64,000 nucleotides of DNA, taken from assembly GCA_032207245.1 (NCBI GenBank), contig CM063501.1:77114186-77178185 (forward strand), in the 5' to 3' direction. Below the pieces are notes generated by a model. That model was given only the letters and a program-made list of their open reading frames with translations. It did not search any database and had not been told where the DNA came from. A program made the position numbers and the translations under genes. Source of the stretch: Pardosa pseudoannulata (Eukaryota; Arthropoda; Arachnida; Araneae; Lycosidae). This document shows, one piece after another, positions 22,745-32,340 of the stretch; positions within the stretch are counted from its first letter, which is position 1; each line of letters begins with the position of its first letter.

Positions 22745-23800
22745 AATCAATACCCAAACGTCATTAAATCTCCTTCACCAAACCAAATTATCAAACATTC
22801 TGTCTTGCATCATATCAATACTTTGGTCCTCCTGTATATGAAAAACAGCGCCCCTTGCACCCGATCGCTTAAAAATCGCAAAAATGGAGTTCCAGCGTAT
22901 GTTGTATTTAGAATACATTCGCTCATCCAGCAGTAGTTATGCCTCTCCACTAAATATGGTTCCAATGAAGAACAGAGGTGACTGGCATCTTGTTGGTGAT
23001 TTAGAGCACTTAATGGTCGTACTAAAAAGGATAAATATCCCATTCCCAGTATCTTTAATTTCGATAGTGGATTACATGGAACCACAATCTTTTCTCACAT
23101 CGACTTAGTCAAAACTTTTCATCAAATCTCTACTGCTCCCAAAGATGGTCACAAAACTGCTATCTCTACACCTTTTGAACTTTTCGAAAGTACTCGAATG
23201 CAATTTGATGTATTACTTCAACCATGTTTCACAGATTTATCAATGAAATGACTAGAAACTTAAAAGATGTTTTAACTTTTATTGATGACATTTTAAATCC
23301 ATGAAAAACCCTTGAAGAGCAAGTTGAACATCTCAAAGCTCTAATTTCTAGACTTGATCATTATGGTCTTACAATTAAGTCTTCTAAATGCATATTTGGA
23401 ATTCCCACTTTGAAATTTTTAGGTTTCACAATATCCAAAAATAATCTTTCACCAATATCTAACCGCGTTGAAGACATTTTAATTATTCCAAGATCCAAAA
23501 CTCCAAGACCCTTACTCTGGACTTTGCGGTTCGGTTTGAACCATCGTTGTGAAGTCATTTTGACGTCAACTTGAGGACATTATACGAGAAAAATATCAAG
23601 CTGATGTCAAAGTGACGTCACTTGAAAGTTCGAATGTTCGTTGTGACGTCAGCAAAGTGATGTCACTACGAACATTCGAACTAAACCGCAATGTCCAGAG
23701 TAAGCCCCTTACTCAACTACGTAGATATTTAGGTATCTTTAACTTTTATAGACGATTCATGCCCCGGGCGTTTGTGGTTACCATACTTAGTCTTAAAGAG
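22745..23800 (+). pseudogene. Ty3/gypsy reverse transcriptase remnant, split by a MITE
   Basis: Conceptual translation in shifting frames gives the order of a Ty3/gypsy RT: a KHSV-like lead-in near 22795, then EFQRMLYLEYIRSSSSSYAS with NMVPMKNRGDWHLVGD (22884-23020), then HIDLVKTFHQI and KTAISTPFELFE (23097-23190). Next come the active-site region FIDDIL (YxDD box with F for Y, about 23278-23297), LGFTISKN and LRRYLGIFNFYRRFM (near 23710-23765). At least two frameshifts and internal stops disable it. A 194-bp MITE at 23511-23704 splits it. Gag, protease, RNase H and integrase are not visible. It is not shown to belong to the solo LTR just upstream, which has its own target duplication. Confidence 0.85.
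23511..23704. mobile_element. 194-bp MITE with three CRE octamers
   Basis: Termini CTTACTCTGGAC and GTCCAGAGTAAG are exact reverse complements and the match continues imperfectly inward. The element interrupts the gypsy RT frame between the codons for RP and LTQLRR, which proves insertion. CCCTTACT occurs on both sides and may be an 8-bp target duplication overlapping the terminus. Inside are three perfect TGACGTCA octamers (23561, 23613, 23644) and a hairpin with 13-bp perfect arms, TTCGAATGTTCGT and ACGAACATTCGAA. Confidence 0.8.
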
Positions 23801-24490
23801 TTTTTGTGGCTCTTTATATAATCTTAAATCAGAAAATAAATTAATTAATTGACCAAATTTCAGTAATTATAATTACTCGAATCATTAAATGAAGGTCATT
23901 TTATAAAATAATCTCTATTTAATAAATCTCTGCTGTAGGATGCAGTTTTTCTTCTTAACAAAATATGATCTGTTAATGTTTAATCAAAAATAACTAGAGT
24001 AACAACTGTACTGTTCATTAAAATTGCATTTCTGGTTAAAAGTCATGACTACGAAAGAAATATAAGGGTTTTTATTCCCGCAGGCTACGGTTTTGGATGA
24101 AGATTAAAAATTTAGAAGACATCTGAAATGTAGATCCAACTGCAGATTAAATGCCACACATTTACTTAATATTTAGTTACTATTTACAATATATTTATTA
24201 TTCGTTTTAATCAATTATAATGAGATTTCGCACATCGAATTGTATTTTCGATTTGTTCTTGTGTGGCACAGTCATTAAAATGAACACTGGAATAATCAAA
24301 TTCAATTTCAGAAAAGTCATTTTTGAAACTGGATATTTATTTATTTATTTTACTTCCATTCGTATAGAACAAATTGCTTTATATTTAATATTGTGATTAT
24401 TATATGTTTGATCGCAAAATTTCCTATTTTTACCGTTGCCAGGTTTTAAATTTAACGAAACTATTTGTGAATCATTGAACGACTCCAAGA
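23801..24490. other. Spacer upstream of PRPF38A
   Basis: AT-rich, with no gene recognised. The gypsy similarity ends near 23770-23800. Confidence 0.4.
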
Positions 24491-24624
24491 ATTTAAATGT
24501 GATTCACGTGTATCACCGTGTTGCCATACAATTTTGCTCGCCGCTGTGTTTTGTTTTGTTTATATGCTTTTCTGTAGGTATTAATATTATTCAGCATTAT
24601 TAAATTGTATGTTACTTCGTTATA
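24490..24624 (+). promoter_or_regulatory. Probable PRPF38A promoter / 5' UTR
   Basis: This locally GC-richer stretch directly precedes the start codon. It contains an E-box CACGTG at 24505-24510 and the CpG-containing run TTGCTCGCCGCTGTG. There is no classical TATA box at the right distance. Promoter status is inferred from position and composition only; the transcription start is not determined. Confidence 0.4.
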
Positions 24625-25512
24625 ATGGCTAATAGAACAGTTAAAGATGCCCAATCTGTGCGTGGCACTAATCCACAGTATCTTGTAGAAAAGATTATTC
24701 GTTCACGAATATACGATGCAAGATATTGGAAAGAAGAATGCTTTGCCTTGTCTGCAGAATTATTGGTAGATAAAGCCATGGAATTAAAATACGTTGGAGG
24801 TGTCTATGGAGGTAATATAAAGCCCACGCCATTTCTCTGTCTTGTGTTAAAAATGCTTCAAATTCAACCAGAAAAAGATATTGTAATTGAATTTATTCGT
24901 CAAGAAGATTTCAAGTATGTTCGTGCTTTAGGTGCGTTTTACATGCGTTTAGTAGGTACGTCATTAGATTGTTATAAGTATCTTGAGCCACTGTACAACG
25001 ATTACAGGAAACTGAGAAAGCAAAATCGTCAAGGTCAGTTTGAAGCAACACACATGGATGAATTTATCGATGAATTACTGCACGAAGAAAGACTGTGTGA
25101 TGTAATACTGCCACGTATCCAGAAAAGGTATATTTTAGAAGCTAATAATGATTTGGATCCAAGAGTGAGTGCTTTAGAAGATGATTTAGATGAGCCAGAA
25201 TCAGAAGATGAAGATCTCAAAGAAAATATTACAACAACTCATGAAAAATCAAGAACAAAAAGTTCATCAGATGTGTCAAGGAAGGAATCATCATCTCAGT
25301 CGCGACGTCGACATAGCCCATCTCCTCATAGGCATCGCTCTAGACATCAAGAAAGAGAGCGAGAAAGAGAAAGTAACAGAAGACACCATCGTAGTCGATC
25401 TCGAGAGAAGTACCATTCAAAAAGAGACAATGAAAGACGACATCGTTCTAGATCACCTCGGAAAAAGCGAGATGATGATAGGAAATCAAGTTATCACAGC
25501 AGAAGGCATTAA
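24625..25512 (+). CDS. PRPF38A: Pre-mRNA-splicing factor 38A (PRP38 family)
   Basis: Spliceosome protein: PRP38 proteins join the precatalytic complex with the U4/U6.U5 tri-snRNP and are needed for its activation in the nucleus. The 295-residue frame matches the family from its first residues (MANRTVKDAQSVRGTNPQYL). The PRP38 domain covers about residues 10-175, with conserved VGGVYGGNIKPTPFLCL (57-73), LKMLQIQPEKDI (75-86), YMRLVGTSLDCYKYLEPLYN (106-125) and DEFIDELL (145-152). An acidic linker (186-200) follows, then an Arg/Ser-rich tail with RSRS and RERERE runs (about 208-295). Human PRPF38A is 312 residues, so length is normal. There is no intron or frameshift in the CDS. No poly(A) tract follows the stop, so a recent processed retrocopy is not indicated. 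The ATG context (TATAATGG) is acceptable and agrees with the family N-terminus. Confidence 0.97.
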   Translation: MANRTVKDAQSVRGTNPQYLVEKIIRSRIYDARYWKEECFALSAELLVDKAMELKYVGGVYGGNIKPTPFLCLVLKMLQIQPEKDIVIEFIRQEDFKYVRALGAFYMRLVGTSLDCYKYLEPLYNDYRKLRKQNRQGQFEATHMDEFIDELLHEERLCDVILPRIQKRYILEANNDLDPRVSALEDDLDEPESEDEDLKENITTTHEKSRTKSSSDVSRKESSSQSRRRHSPSPHRHRSRHQERERERESNRRHHRSRSREKYHSKRDNERRHRSRSPRKKRDDDRKSSYHSRRH

Positions 25513-26892
25513 TTTTTTTTTGTTACATCATAAAACACTTTCAATTTATCATATTTTTGACTAAGATCATATTATATTCATATTATAAGTAAGTCATTAA
25601 AGTTTATCATTTAAAAATAATTTTCTTTTATGCATTAAAAATAATACCAGAAATGTCTCCATTCATGGTATATTTGCTTATGATATTCAATATCAGCATT
25701 CATGACTTAAGTAAAGCATTGTATTATGTACTATTTGTGATTTATATATCATTAAAAAAAATTTAAGTACTAACTTTGTATTATTTAAATAGAAAAAAAA
25801 CTAAATTTTTGGTTGATATAAATCTATAAACATTTTAGAATGTATAATATATAAAATTTAAACATAATTGAGCTTAAATTATGTATAAAATAATCATGTA
25901 GTTAAATATAGAAGATTTTGAATTGATGTGCATGCAATTGCAATTTAACCTAGAAATTGACAATGTAACATTTTCCACAAGTGTAGAAAACAGAGCAGTA
26001 TTAATGAAGGAATGTCTTCACCATTTAGCTATTTTTAAAAAAAGCTATATAGGAATTCCATATCCAGTACTTGTAAAGAGAAAGAGAAAAAGTTATTGTT
26101 ATGGATTCTGAATATGGAACAAGAAAATGTTTCAAACACTGATCTTTATTTTTCTATTTTGTGGTTTGGTTTGGTAGGATTAAAAAAAAAAAATATGACA
26201 ACAAAGCATGTATACATATACTAACACAACATGTTTTAAAGTAAATATAAAGATAAGTATATAATAGGTTAAATTATATAATTTCAGATTTTGTAAATGT
26301 GGTTTTAGTTAAAAACAACTTTTAATACTAATTTAATGTTAGTACATGCACCACTAATATACCTAGTTGTATATTCATGTTTGATTTAATATAAAGTTCT
26401 TTTTATGTGGCATAAAAAAAAATGGCAAGGTATACACATAGAGGCAAAACTGCTAAGTCTGGGACAGCAGCCATGTTTATTTGGTGGTTTGACAAAAACT
26501 TGGAGAACAATATGCGTGTTTAATTTGTCGTTTAGTTTGTTTAATTCTTTATATTCTCTAAAAGTCTACAAATTTAATAATATATATATATATATATATT
26601 CTGAATTATTTTAGGAGTTTTTTAAATTATAAGAACATATCAAGTGAAAATATTGATTTTGTTGGTTATTATATGGTAACTTAAGATATATTTTGTATTG
26701 TATTGCAGAAATTAGTATTTTTGCAATTCAGTAATAAATTAAAAATAGGAAATGTATATTAACATTTTATATTGGTGTTAAGGTTCTTAAAATTGTATAT
26801 GTACAGTATCTGTAATTACAATTTGTAGGAGGATGAGGCTCTTATTTATGTGAAAGGTCATTGTTAATAATAAGTTTAGTTTCAGGAACCAT
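25513..26892. other. PRPF38A 3' flank, AT-rich
   Basis: It presumably includes the 3' UTR. ATTAAA near 25634 and AATAAA near 26733 are possible poly(A) signals, neither proven. A short (TA)n tract lies at 26579-26599. No further gene is seen. Confidence 0.45.
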
Positions 26893-27465
26893 TTTTTATT
26901 CATTGGTTACGTTCCACAACTCAGTACAAAGAAACACAGCACAAAAAGCAGCATCATAGAAAGTGAGTGGCACCATGGGAAAACTAGATAACTCTTGAGC
27001 ACTACCTATCATAAAAGGAGAGAGAAGCAATTGTACTTGCTACAAATTTAGTTTAAATTAAAGTTATAAATTCAGATTTCAGTTGGTTACGTTCTACAAC
27101 ATAGTACAAAGAAACACATCACAAGACAGTACAAAAAGCAACATCATAGACAAACACACACAGAGAAAGTGATTGGCACCATAAGAAAACTAGATAACTC
27201 TGAAGCGCTACCTATCATAAAAGGAGAGGGCAGCAATTGTACATGCTATAAATTTAGTTTAAATTAAAGTTATAAATTCAGATTTCAGTTGGTTACATTC
27301 TACAACACAGCACAAAAAGCAACACTAGACAATCACACACACAGAAAGTGAGTGGCACCATAGGAAAACTAGATAACTCTTGTAGTGCTACCTATCATAA
27401 AAGGAGAAAGAAGCAATTGTACACACTACAAATTTAGTCTAAATTAAAGTTATAAATTCAGATTT
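26893..27465. repeat. Three-copy tandem repeat, 180-206 bp unit
   Basis: The anchor GGTTAC(G/A)TTC(C/T)ACAAC begins units at 26905, 27085 and 27291. The units share GGCACCAT, AACTAGATAACTCT and ATCATAAAAGGAGA segments. The longer middle unit has inserted bases around the CACACACAGAGAAAG part. It is non-coding. Confidence 0.9.
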
Positions 27466-28899
27466 ATTAGGTAAAAGAGTATTAATAGTTTATATAAGAG
27501 CATTATTATGTTGCATTTGTGAAAGATATTACCATAATTGCACACCTAATTGTTCAGTGTTCACATTTCACATAAAAACGGGCTGGGCACATTTATCAAA
27601 AAGTGCAGTTTTATTAGTTTTATTCAAGTGAGAGAACACTATTGAGTAAAAGGGCACTCTGTGTATGTATTATGTATAAAAATGGATTATGCTAAATCTT
27701 AAGAATTTCACATATAAAATAATTTCACTGTGAAAATACCCTAATTAAAATTCTATTTAGGGTGTAAAAAATCACATTTTTTTTTACTAGTATGCACTGT
27801 GTATATTGAATTACAGAATAAAAACTTAATAAACATTTTTTTGGAAAATATATATAAAATAAAATGTACTACATAATTTTTTTTTTTTTTTTAATTTTAA
27901 ATACAAATAATCTGTGCAAAATACCAACTACTGCTATATGTTTTATAAGCATGTTTATTGATTTATTTTTACAACTAATAAAAAAGAAAATTTATTATGG
28001 ATATAGAAAGAACACAAAATATATTCTAGTCATTTAATTAATAAATCAGATATGAAATGTATCTGAAAAAACAGTTTAATTGATATTTTACAATAATTTA
28101 CAGGGAATAAATGTATAATACTGTTTTTATTCTGCTGATGTTTCAAAGCAGATGTATAATTAGGTTCTTCAGTTAGACATCAGAATTGGAAAATCACACA
28201 CAACTTCAGCTTTGCAAGTACCCACATTCTTCCCTCCCCTCAAAAAAATTAAACTTTTTTTCTTTAAAAAAATGCAGGTTTTAAAGTAAATGTATTTTAA
28301 AATCCAGAGAACATAAGAATTTTTTTTTTTTTTTTTTTTTTTTTAAGGGCACAGGACAGCTCTTTTTGAAAAACATGAACACTAATTGTCAGTAGAATAT
28401 ACGATAATATTTAGGTTGAAAAAAAAAATGATCTGTTGATATAATATTTGATTTTAAATAAATTAATGTAAAATGTTATTTCTGTTGAGATTTTTATAGT
28501 TATTTAGTTAAAAAATGCTATTGAGGCATTAATAAGACATGTAAATAGGTAAGAAACTTCAAAATTAAAAGTAAATTTTTAATATTGTTATTTATTTAGG
28601 GGGAGACAAATATAGTACAACTGCCTAAATCTAGATTTTTTAAAAAAGTTATTCTAGATTTCAGAATCGTCTGAAAATTAGAGGTTTTTAATTTAAGATC
28701 AAACTCCATTTTTTCTTTTTCAGTGTCATTCTAAAGATGACTCCATTATTAAAAAAGGCCTTCATTCTTGTTATTGGTTATCATAGGTCATTGGAAGGCT
28801 TTCAGCTTAACTACAGAGGCTGAAATTGAAAACCGTGTGTGTCACCCTTTTTTACTTTTAGAGAGTGTTACATAAAGGATTTTATTTTCTTTATTTCTC
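27466..28899. other. AT-rich spacer with T homopolymers
   Basis: Long T runs occur at about 27878-27892 and 28321-28344. No gene or element terminus was recognised. Confidence 0.4.
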
Positions 28900-28909
28900 C
28901 TCATTCTAT

Positions 28910-29088
28910 GCCGAACTATGTCTGAACGGTAAGGGTGCTGGCCTTCGGAACCGGAGTTCGTGAGTTCGAATCCCACTATGGCATGGATGTTTATAGCCAT
29001 TCGGAATCGGCTTTAAGCAGTAGGTCCCGTTCTCATTAGCCCTCATATTGCAAAAAGTAGATTGTAGTCCTCCAAAACCAAACCAATT
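28910..29088 (+). mobile_element. tRNA-derived SINE with target duplication
   Basis: Best-preserved member of the family. It has the A-box-like head near CTGAACGGTAAGGGTGC and the B box GAGTTCGAATCCC. The body TTCGGAATCGGCTTTAAGC is followed by GCAGTAGGTCCCG and a tail ending AAAACCAAACC. It is flanked by the direct repeat CTCATTCTAT at 28900-28909 and 29089-29098, the expected mark of L1-type or similar retrotransposition. Confidence 0.9.
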
Positions 29089-29098
29089 CTCATTCTAT

Positions 29099-29579
29099 AC
29101 AAAAGAAGGTTTTCTGACAATGTACAGGGAAGATGTAGAAGGGATCCATCTGTAAAGAAGCATTTAAGTGACAACTAGGTCAGTAAAGAAAAGATATTAA
29201 GAACTATGTTCAAGTAGAAAATTTGCCTTTCAAAATTAATTAGTCTTGCTAGCTGTGAAAACTAAAAAAGTTACAATAATAATGATATATAATTACAGCA
29301 ATACTTCTTTTATCTTTTTATTTTCTTTCTTTAATACCTTTGTTTATTGATATGTATATATTGAGTATTTAGAGGAAGCAGTAAAAAATATTTTGTGTGT
29401 TACACAGCTTGAATTTTTTCCTTAAATTTTTGGAAAAAATAGAGGACATGTTATACAAGTAAATATAGTAGTACTGTATCAGAAAGGCAATTTTTGATAT
29501 GTTTAAAGAAAAGGAGTTTTTTAGTTCAGATTCAAATGTTATTTAAAGTTTAATTTTTGATTTATTTAAACATATGAAA
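29099..29579. other. Spacer between SINE and mariner
   Basis: No gene or repeat was recognised. Confidence 0.4.
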
Positions 29580-30211
29580 AGTTAAGAACAGAGCACCTGT
29601 AGCAGCACCTGTTCTGTTGATGGTTCGGATGGACCAGTCTATTGCCTCAAGAATCTCTGGAATAGCTCTCAAGTGAATGCCACTAAGTGGTTCCTTCCTC
29701 TTAGGAATTAAGACAAAGTCGCAAGGGCTTAGATCTGGAGAGTATGGTGGATGGTACTTCCCAGATGGATAGAACTTCCCAGCCCTATCGATTGAACAAA
29801 TCAGTCACAGCTTGCGCTGTATGTGGCTGAACATTGTCATGCAAAATGATATGGGCATCCTGGAGAAAATGCAGAATTTTGCTCATGCAGGGGTGTTCCT
29901 TCAGAATGTGTATTACATTGTGTGTATGCACAAATCCTGCCTGTTGGACCAGCTCACAAATTGTTTGGCTTCGACCACTGTCCATTAGTTCGGCAACAGC
30001 CTGATTTGCTGACAGTAGGATAACCTGGCTGATGCATGTCTGCCACATTTTGGTATCCTTCATTGAAGACTTTTACCCACCTTGCTACAGTTCTGTAAGG
30101 TAATGCAGATTCCCCGCAAACCTCTTGAAGCCCTAGATGACATTGTTGAGCTGTATGACTTCTGGCACATTCAATTTTTATCCAATTCCATTGTTCTTGT
30201 TTTGAAAACAT
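29580..30211 (-). pseudogene. mariner transposase remnant
   Basis: The frame starting at 30211 encodes the N-terminal DNA-binding part (IKIECARSHTAQQC, then GESALPYRTVARWVKVFNEG). A frameshift moves the reading to ILLSANQAVAELMDSGRSQT and HILKEHPCMSKI. About 100 residues holding the first catalytic Asp are deleted. The text resumes at ILHDNVQPHTAQAV, which holds the second Asp. Another shift gives HPPYSPDLSPCDF with the third Asp of the DD34D triad. Full-length family members are about 345 residues. This copy cannot make active transposase. Confidence 0.9.
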
Positions 30212-30411
30212 TCTGACAACACTTTAGACTGCAAGCTAATACAAGGATCAGTTCTTCACGTCACTCTGCAAATGATGTAGGAAGGATGATTCTTTTTGCT
30301 GAGATGTAAGGTAGGTATAAAGCTCAAGTGTGGTTTACACAATATTCTTTGGTTTTGTTGTGTAGCATTTTTACAGCAGTGTTGCAACAATTAAAATTCC
30401 AACCCTCATAG
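29580..30411 (-). mobile_element. mariner element, internally deleted
   Basis: Right end on the plus strand reads AACCCTCATAG followed by TA, the reverse complement of a mariner-type 5' terminus (CTATGAGGGTT). It encloses the transposase remnant on the minus strand. The other terminal repeat, expected near 29560-29580, was not recognised, so the element is truncated there. Confidence 0.75.
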
Positions 30412-31230
30412 TAAAACTTTTTTATTTCAGGTTGATTAAGAGTGAGAAGGATCATTATACATTTTTAAATTACTACAAAGTGTATATTGCATCTCATTTA
30501 TCTATTGTGAATATGTTACTTGCTTTTGAAGGTAGGTGTACAACCAGTAGAGCAAAGTTTAGTGCCAAAATTAAAATGACAGAAAATTGTAGAAATTAAG
30601 TTTTAATATAACTGTCACTCGTGAAGAAATTCCTATTTCATAAGAACAACATCATCTAGATTGTTTTATTCACAATAACTCATTTTTTAAAATCCCCATT
30701 AGAGAAAGAAGGGTATGGTTCTATCTTCTATATGTTTGGGAATATGTAAAATCTCAATAAAGCCTCATTTAGATGCATGGAATATAATATACAGTATTAC
30801 TGTGTGCTTTCACAATAAATAAAATTTTGATTTTAGAAATTTCTTTCAATTGTAATTTGCTCTTTAATAAGTCATAGAATCTTATTTGGCTGTGCAAAAT
30901 TAATATCACCATGTGAGTTTTCAAGGTACCAAATTTTTGTTTTAAAGCAAGTTTTCTAGAAAAAATATAGCTGGGCATTTAGCAAATGCATGTAATGACA
31001 TTGGTTTAAAAAACACTTTAAATAATAACTCTGACTTTTCAGTGCCTTGACTATATTTAGATGTGTTTATTTACAGGGAAACCCTGGAACTCCCAGGATT
31101 TTGCTATAACCTTCTCCATATTTCTAGAGATATAAATTTATAAATAATTTTAACTTATTTCTTTCTACTTACTAAAAAAAGTTGTAAGATTTTTTAAACA
31201 TAGCATTAAAAAATTGTGTCTATTATTACA
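30412..31230. other. AT-rich spacer
   Basis: A 69-codon minus-strand frame at 30769-30978 has no recognisable features. Nothing else is seen. Confidence 0.4.
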
Positions 31231-31706
31231 CAGTAGCAAAAAACCCTTGTTTTTTAAGAAAAACCCAATCTGTGTGGGTTTTTCTGGGTTTATTGGGGGT
31301 CTGGTTTTAAGAGAAGTACCTTATTTCAGAAAAAATTAAATTGCTAAAACTGATTATATTTTTATTAATTAACTAAATATTTAAGAAATTATAATTTAAT
31401 TAATATAAATCAGTGTAAAGACTATAAAAATGTTTACTCTGACATCACACATAAAATGTTATATATTGACATATACCACATATTTGAATGTTATTTTAAC
31501 AAAGGATTACTTTTTATCTCTATTCTTTCTTCATTTAAATAATCATTTTTTAAACTTTTTTGCATAAAATTTTTGTTAAAGGTAATAGGTAATCAGTGTG
31601 TAGCCAAAAAAAGAGTCAAGTCCCAGGAACAAGGTAAGGTCATTTCTCAACAGTCAACACAACCTGTTTTTCACAATGAAAGAAGAGAAATTTCATACTA
31701 GCCCTT
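31231..31706. mobile_element. hAT-like element, left part (family 1)
   Basis: About 475 bp are closely similar to the left two thirds of the complete element at 39523-40273. They include its CAG-type terminus (CAGTAGCAAAAAACCC here) and the stretch AGGTAATCAGTGTGTAGCC. Similarity breaks off near 31706, exactly where a family 2 hAT MITE begins. The right end is missing. Confidence 0.8.
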
Positions 31707-32340
31707 TCTTGCTGTAGCCATAAATTACATTCGGAGGTGAACATTGTTTTTTGTGAATGATACTTCAGTAAAACTATATGTTTTCTTATGTATGTGTACT
31801 CCTAATGAATATCATAATACAATGGATTTTTAAATATCAAAATAATTAAAAAGTGATAAAATGAACAAATTTATAGCTTTAAAGGAGTAATGCAGTAACT
31901 ACATAATGAATTTAAAAGTAAAATTAACGCTGAAAATATATAAACTATACATGGTATTAAATTCTAATTTTTAAAACAGAAGTAAAACTAAAGAAAAAGT
32001 GTAATTGTGAAAGAAAATGAAAATGTTCAAATTTTTACCAGTATATTATAGAATATGCTCTTTTTGAAATTTTCGCGTAAAAATTATCACAATTTCTTCC
32101 AATTGTGCAACAATATTGTGATGAGGTGCCAAAGGGAGTAGTCAATCTGTTCTTACATGTCAAATCCAATTTTCACTTACTCCTTAACTCAATGTCACTG
32201 TTTTAAGCACACTGTTGTCTCTGCATAGCTAGGCAAATGACACACCCACAGACATGTTCCATTTTCATTTCACGAAACGGTCATTTTGAATTTCAAAGGA
32301 GGACCAGTTCCCCAAATCTCTCCCCTTGCCTACGACCTTG
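31707..32340. mobile_element. hAT-like MITE (family 2), diverged copy
   Basis: The segment is collinear with the complete element at 51981-52603. The left end is worn (GCTGTAGCCATAAATTAC) and the right end ends TGCCTACGACCTTG. No target duplication was found, probably because it abuts the broken family 1 element. It has no coding capacity. Confidence 0.8.

Noticed and set aside
24625..25512. PRPF38A as a recent processed pseudogene
   Set aside because: The frame is intact, no poly(A) remnant follows, and a GC-richer promoter-like region precedes it.
25190..25564. 124-codon frame overlapping PRPF38A
   Set aside because: Out-of-frame shadow of the Arg/Ser-rich tail of PRPF38A.
28910..28985. 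tRNA gene
   Set aside because: It is the head of a SINE with flanking target duplication, not an independent tRNA.
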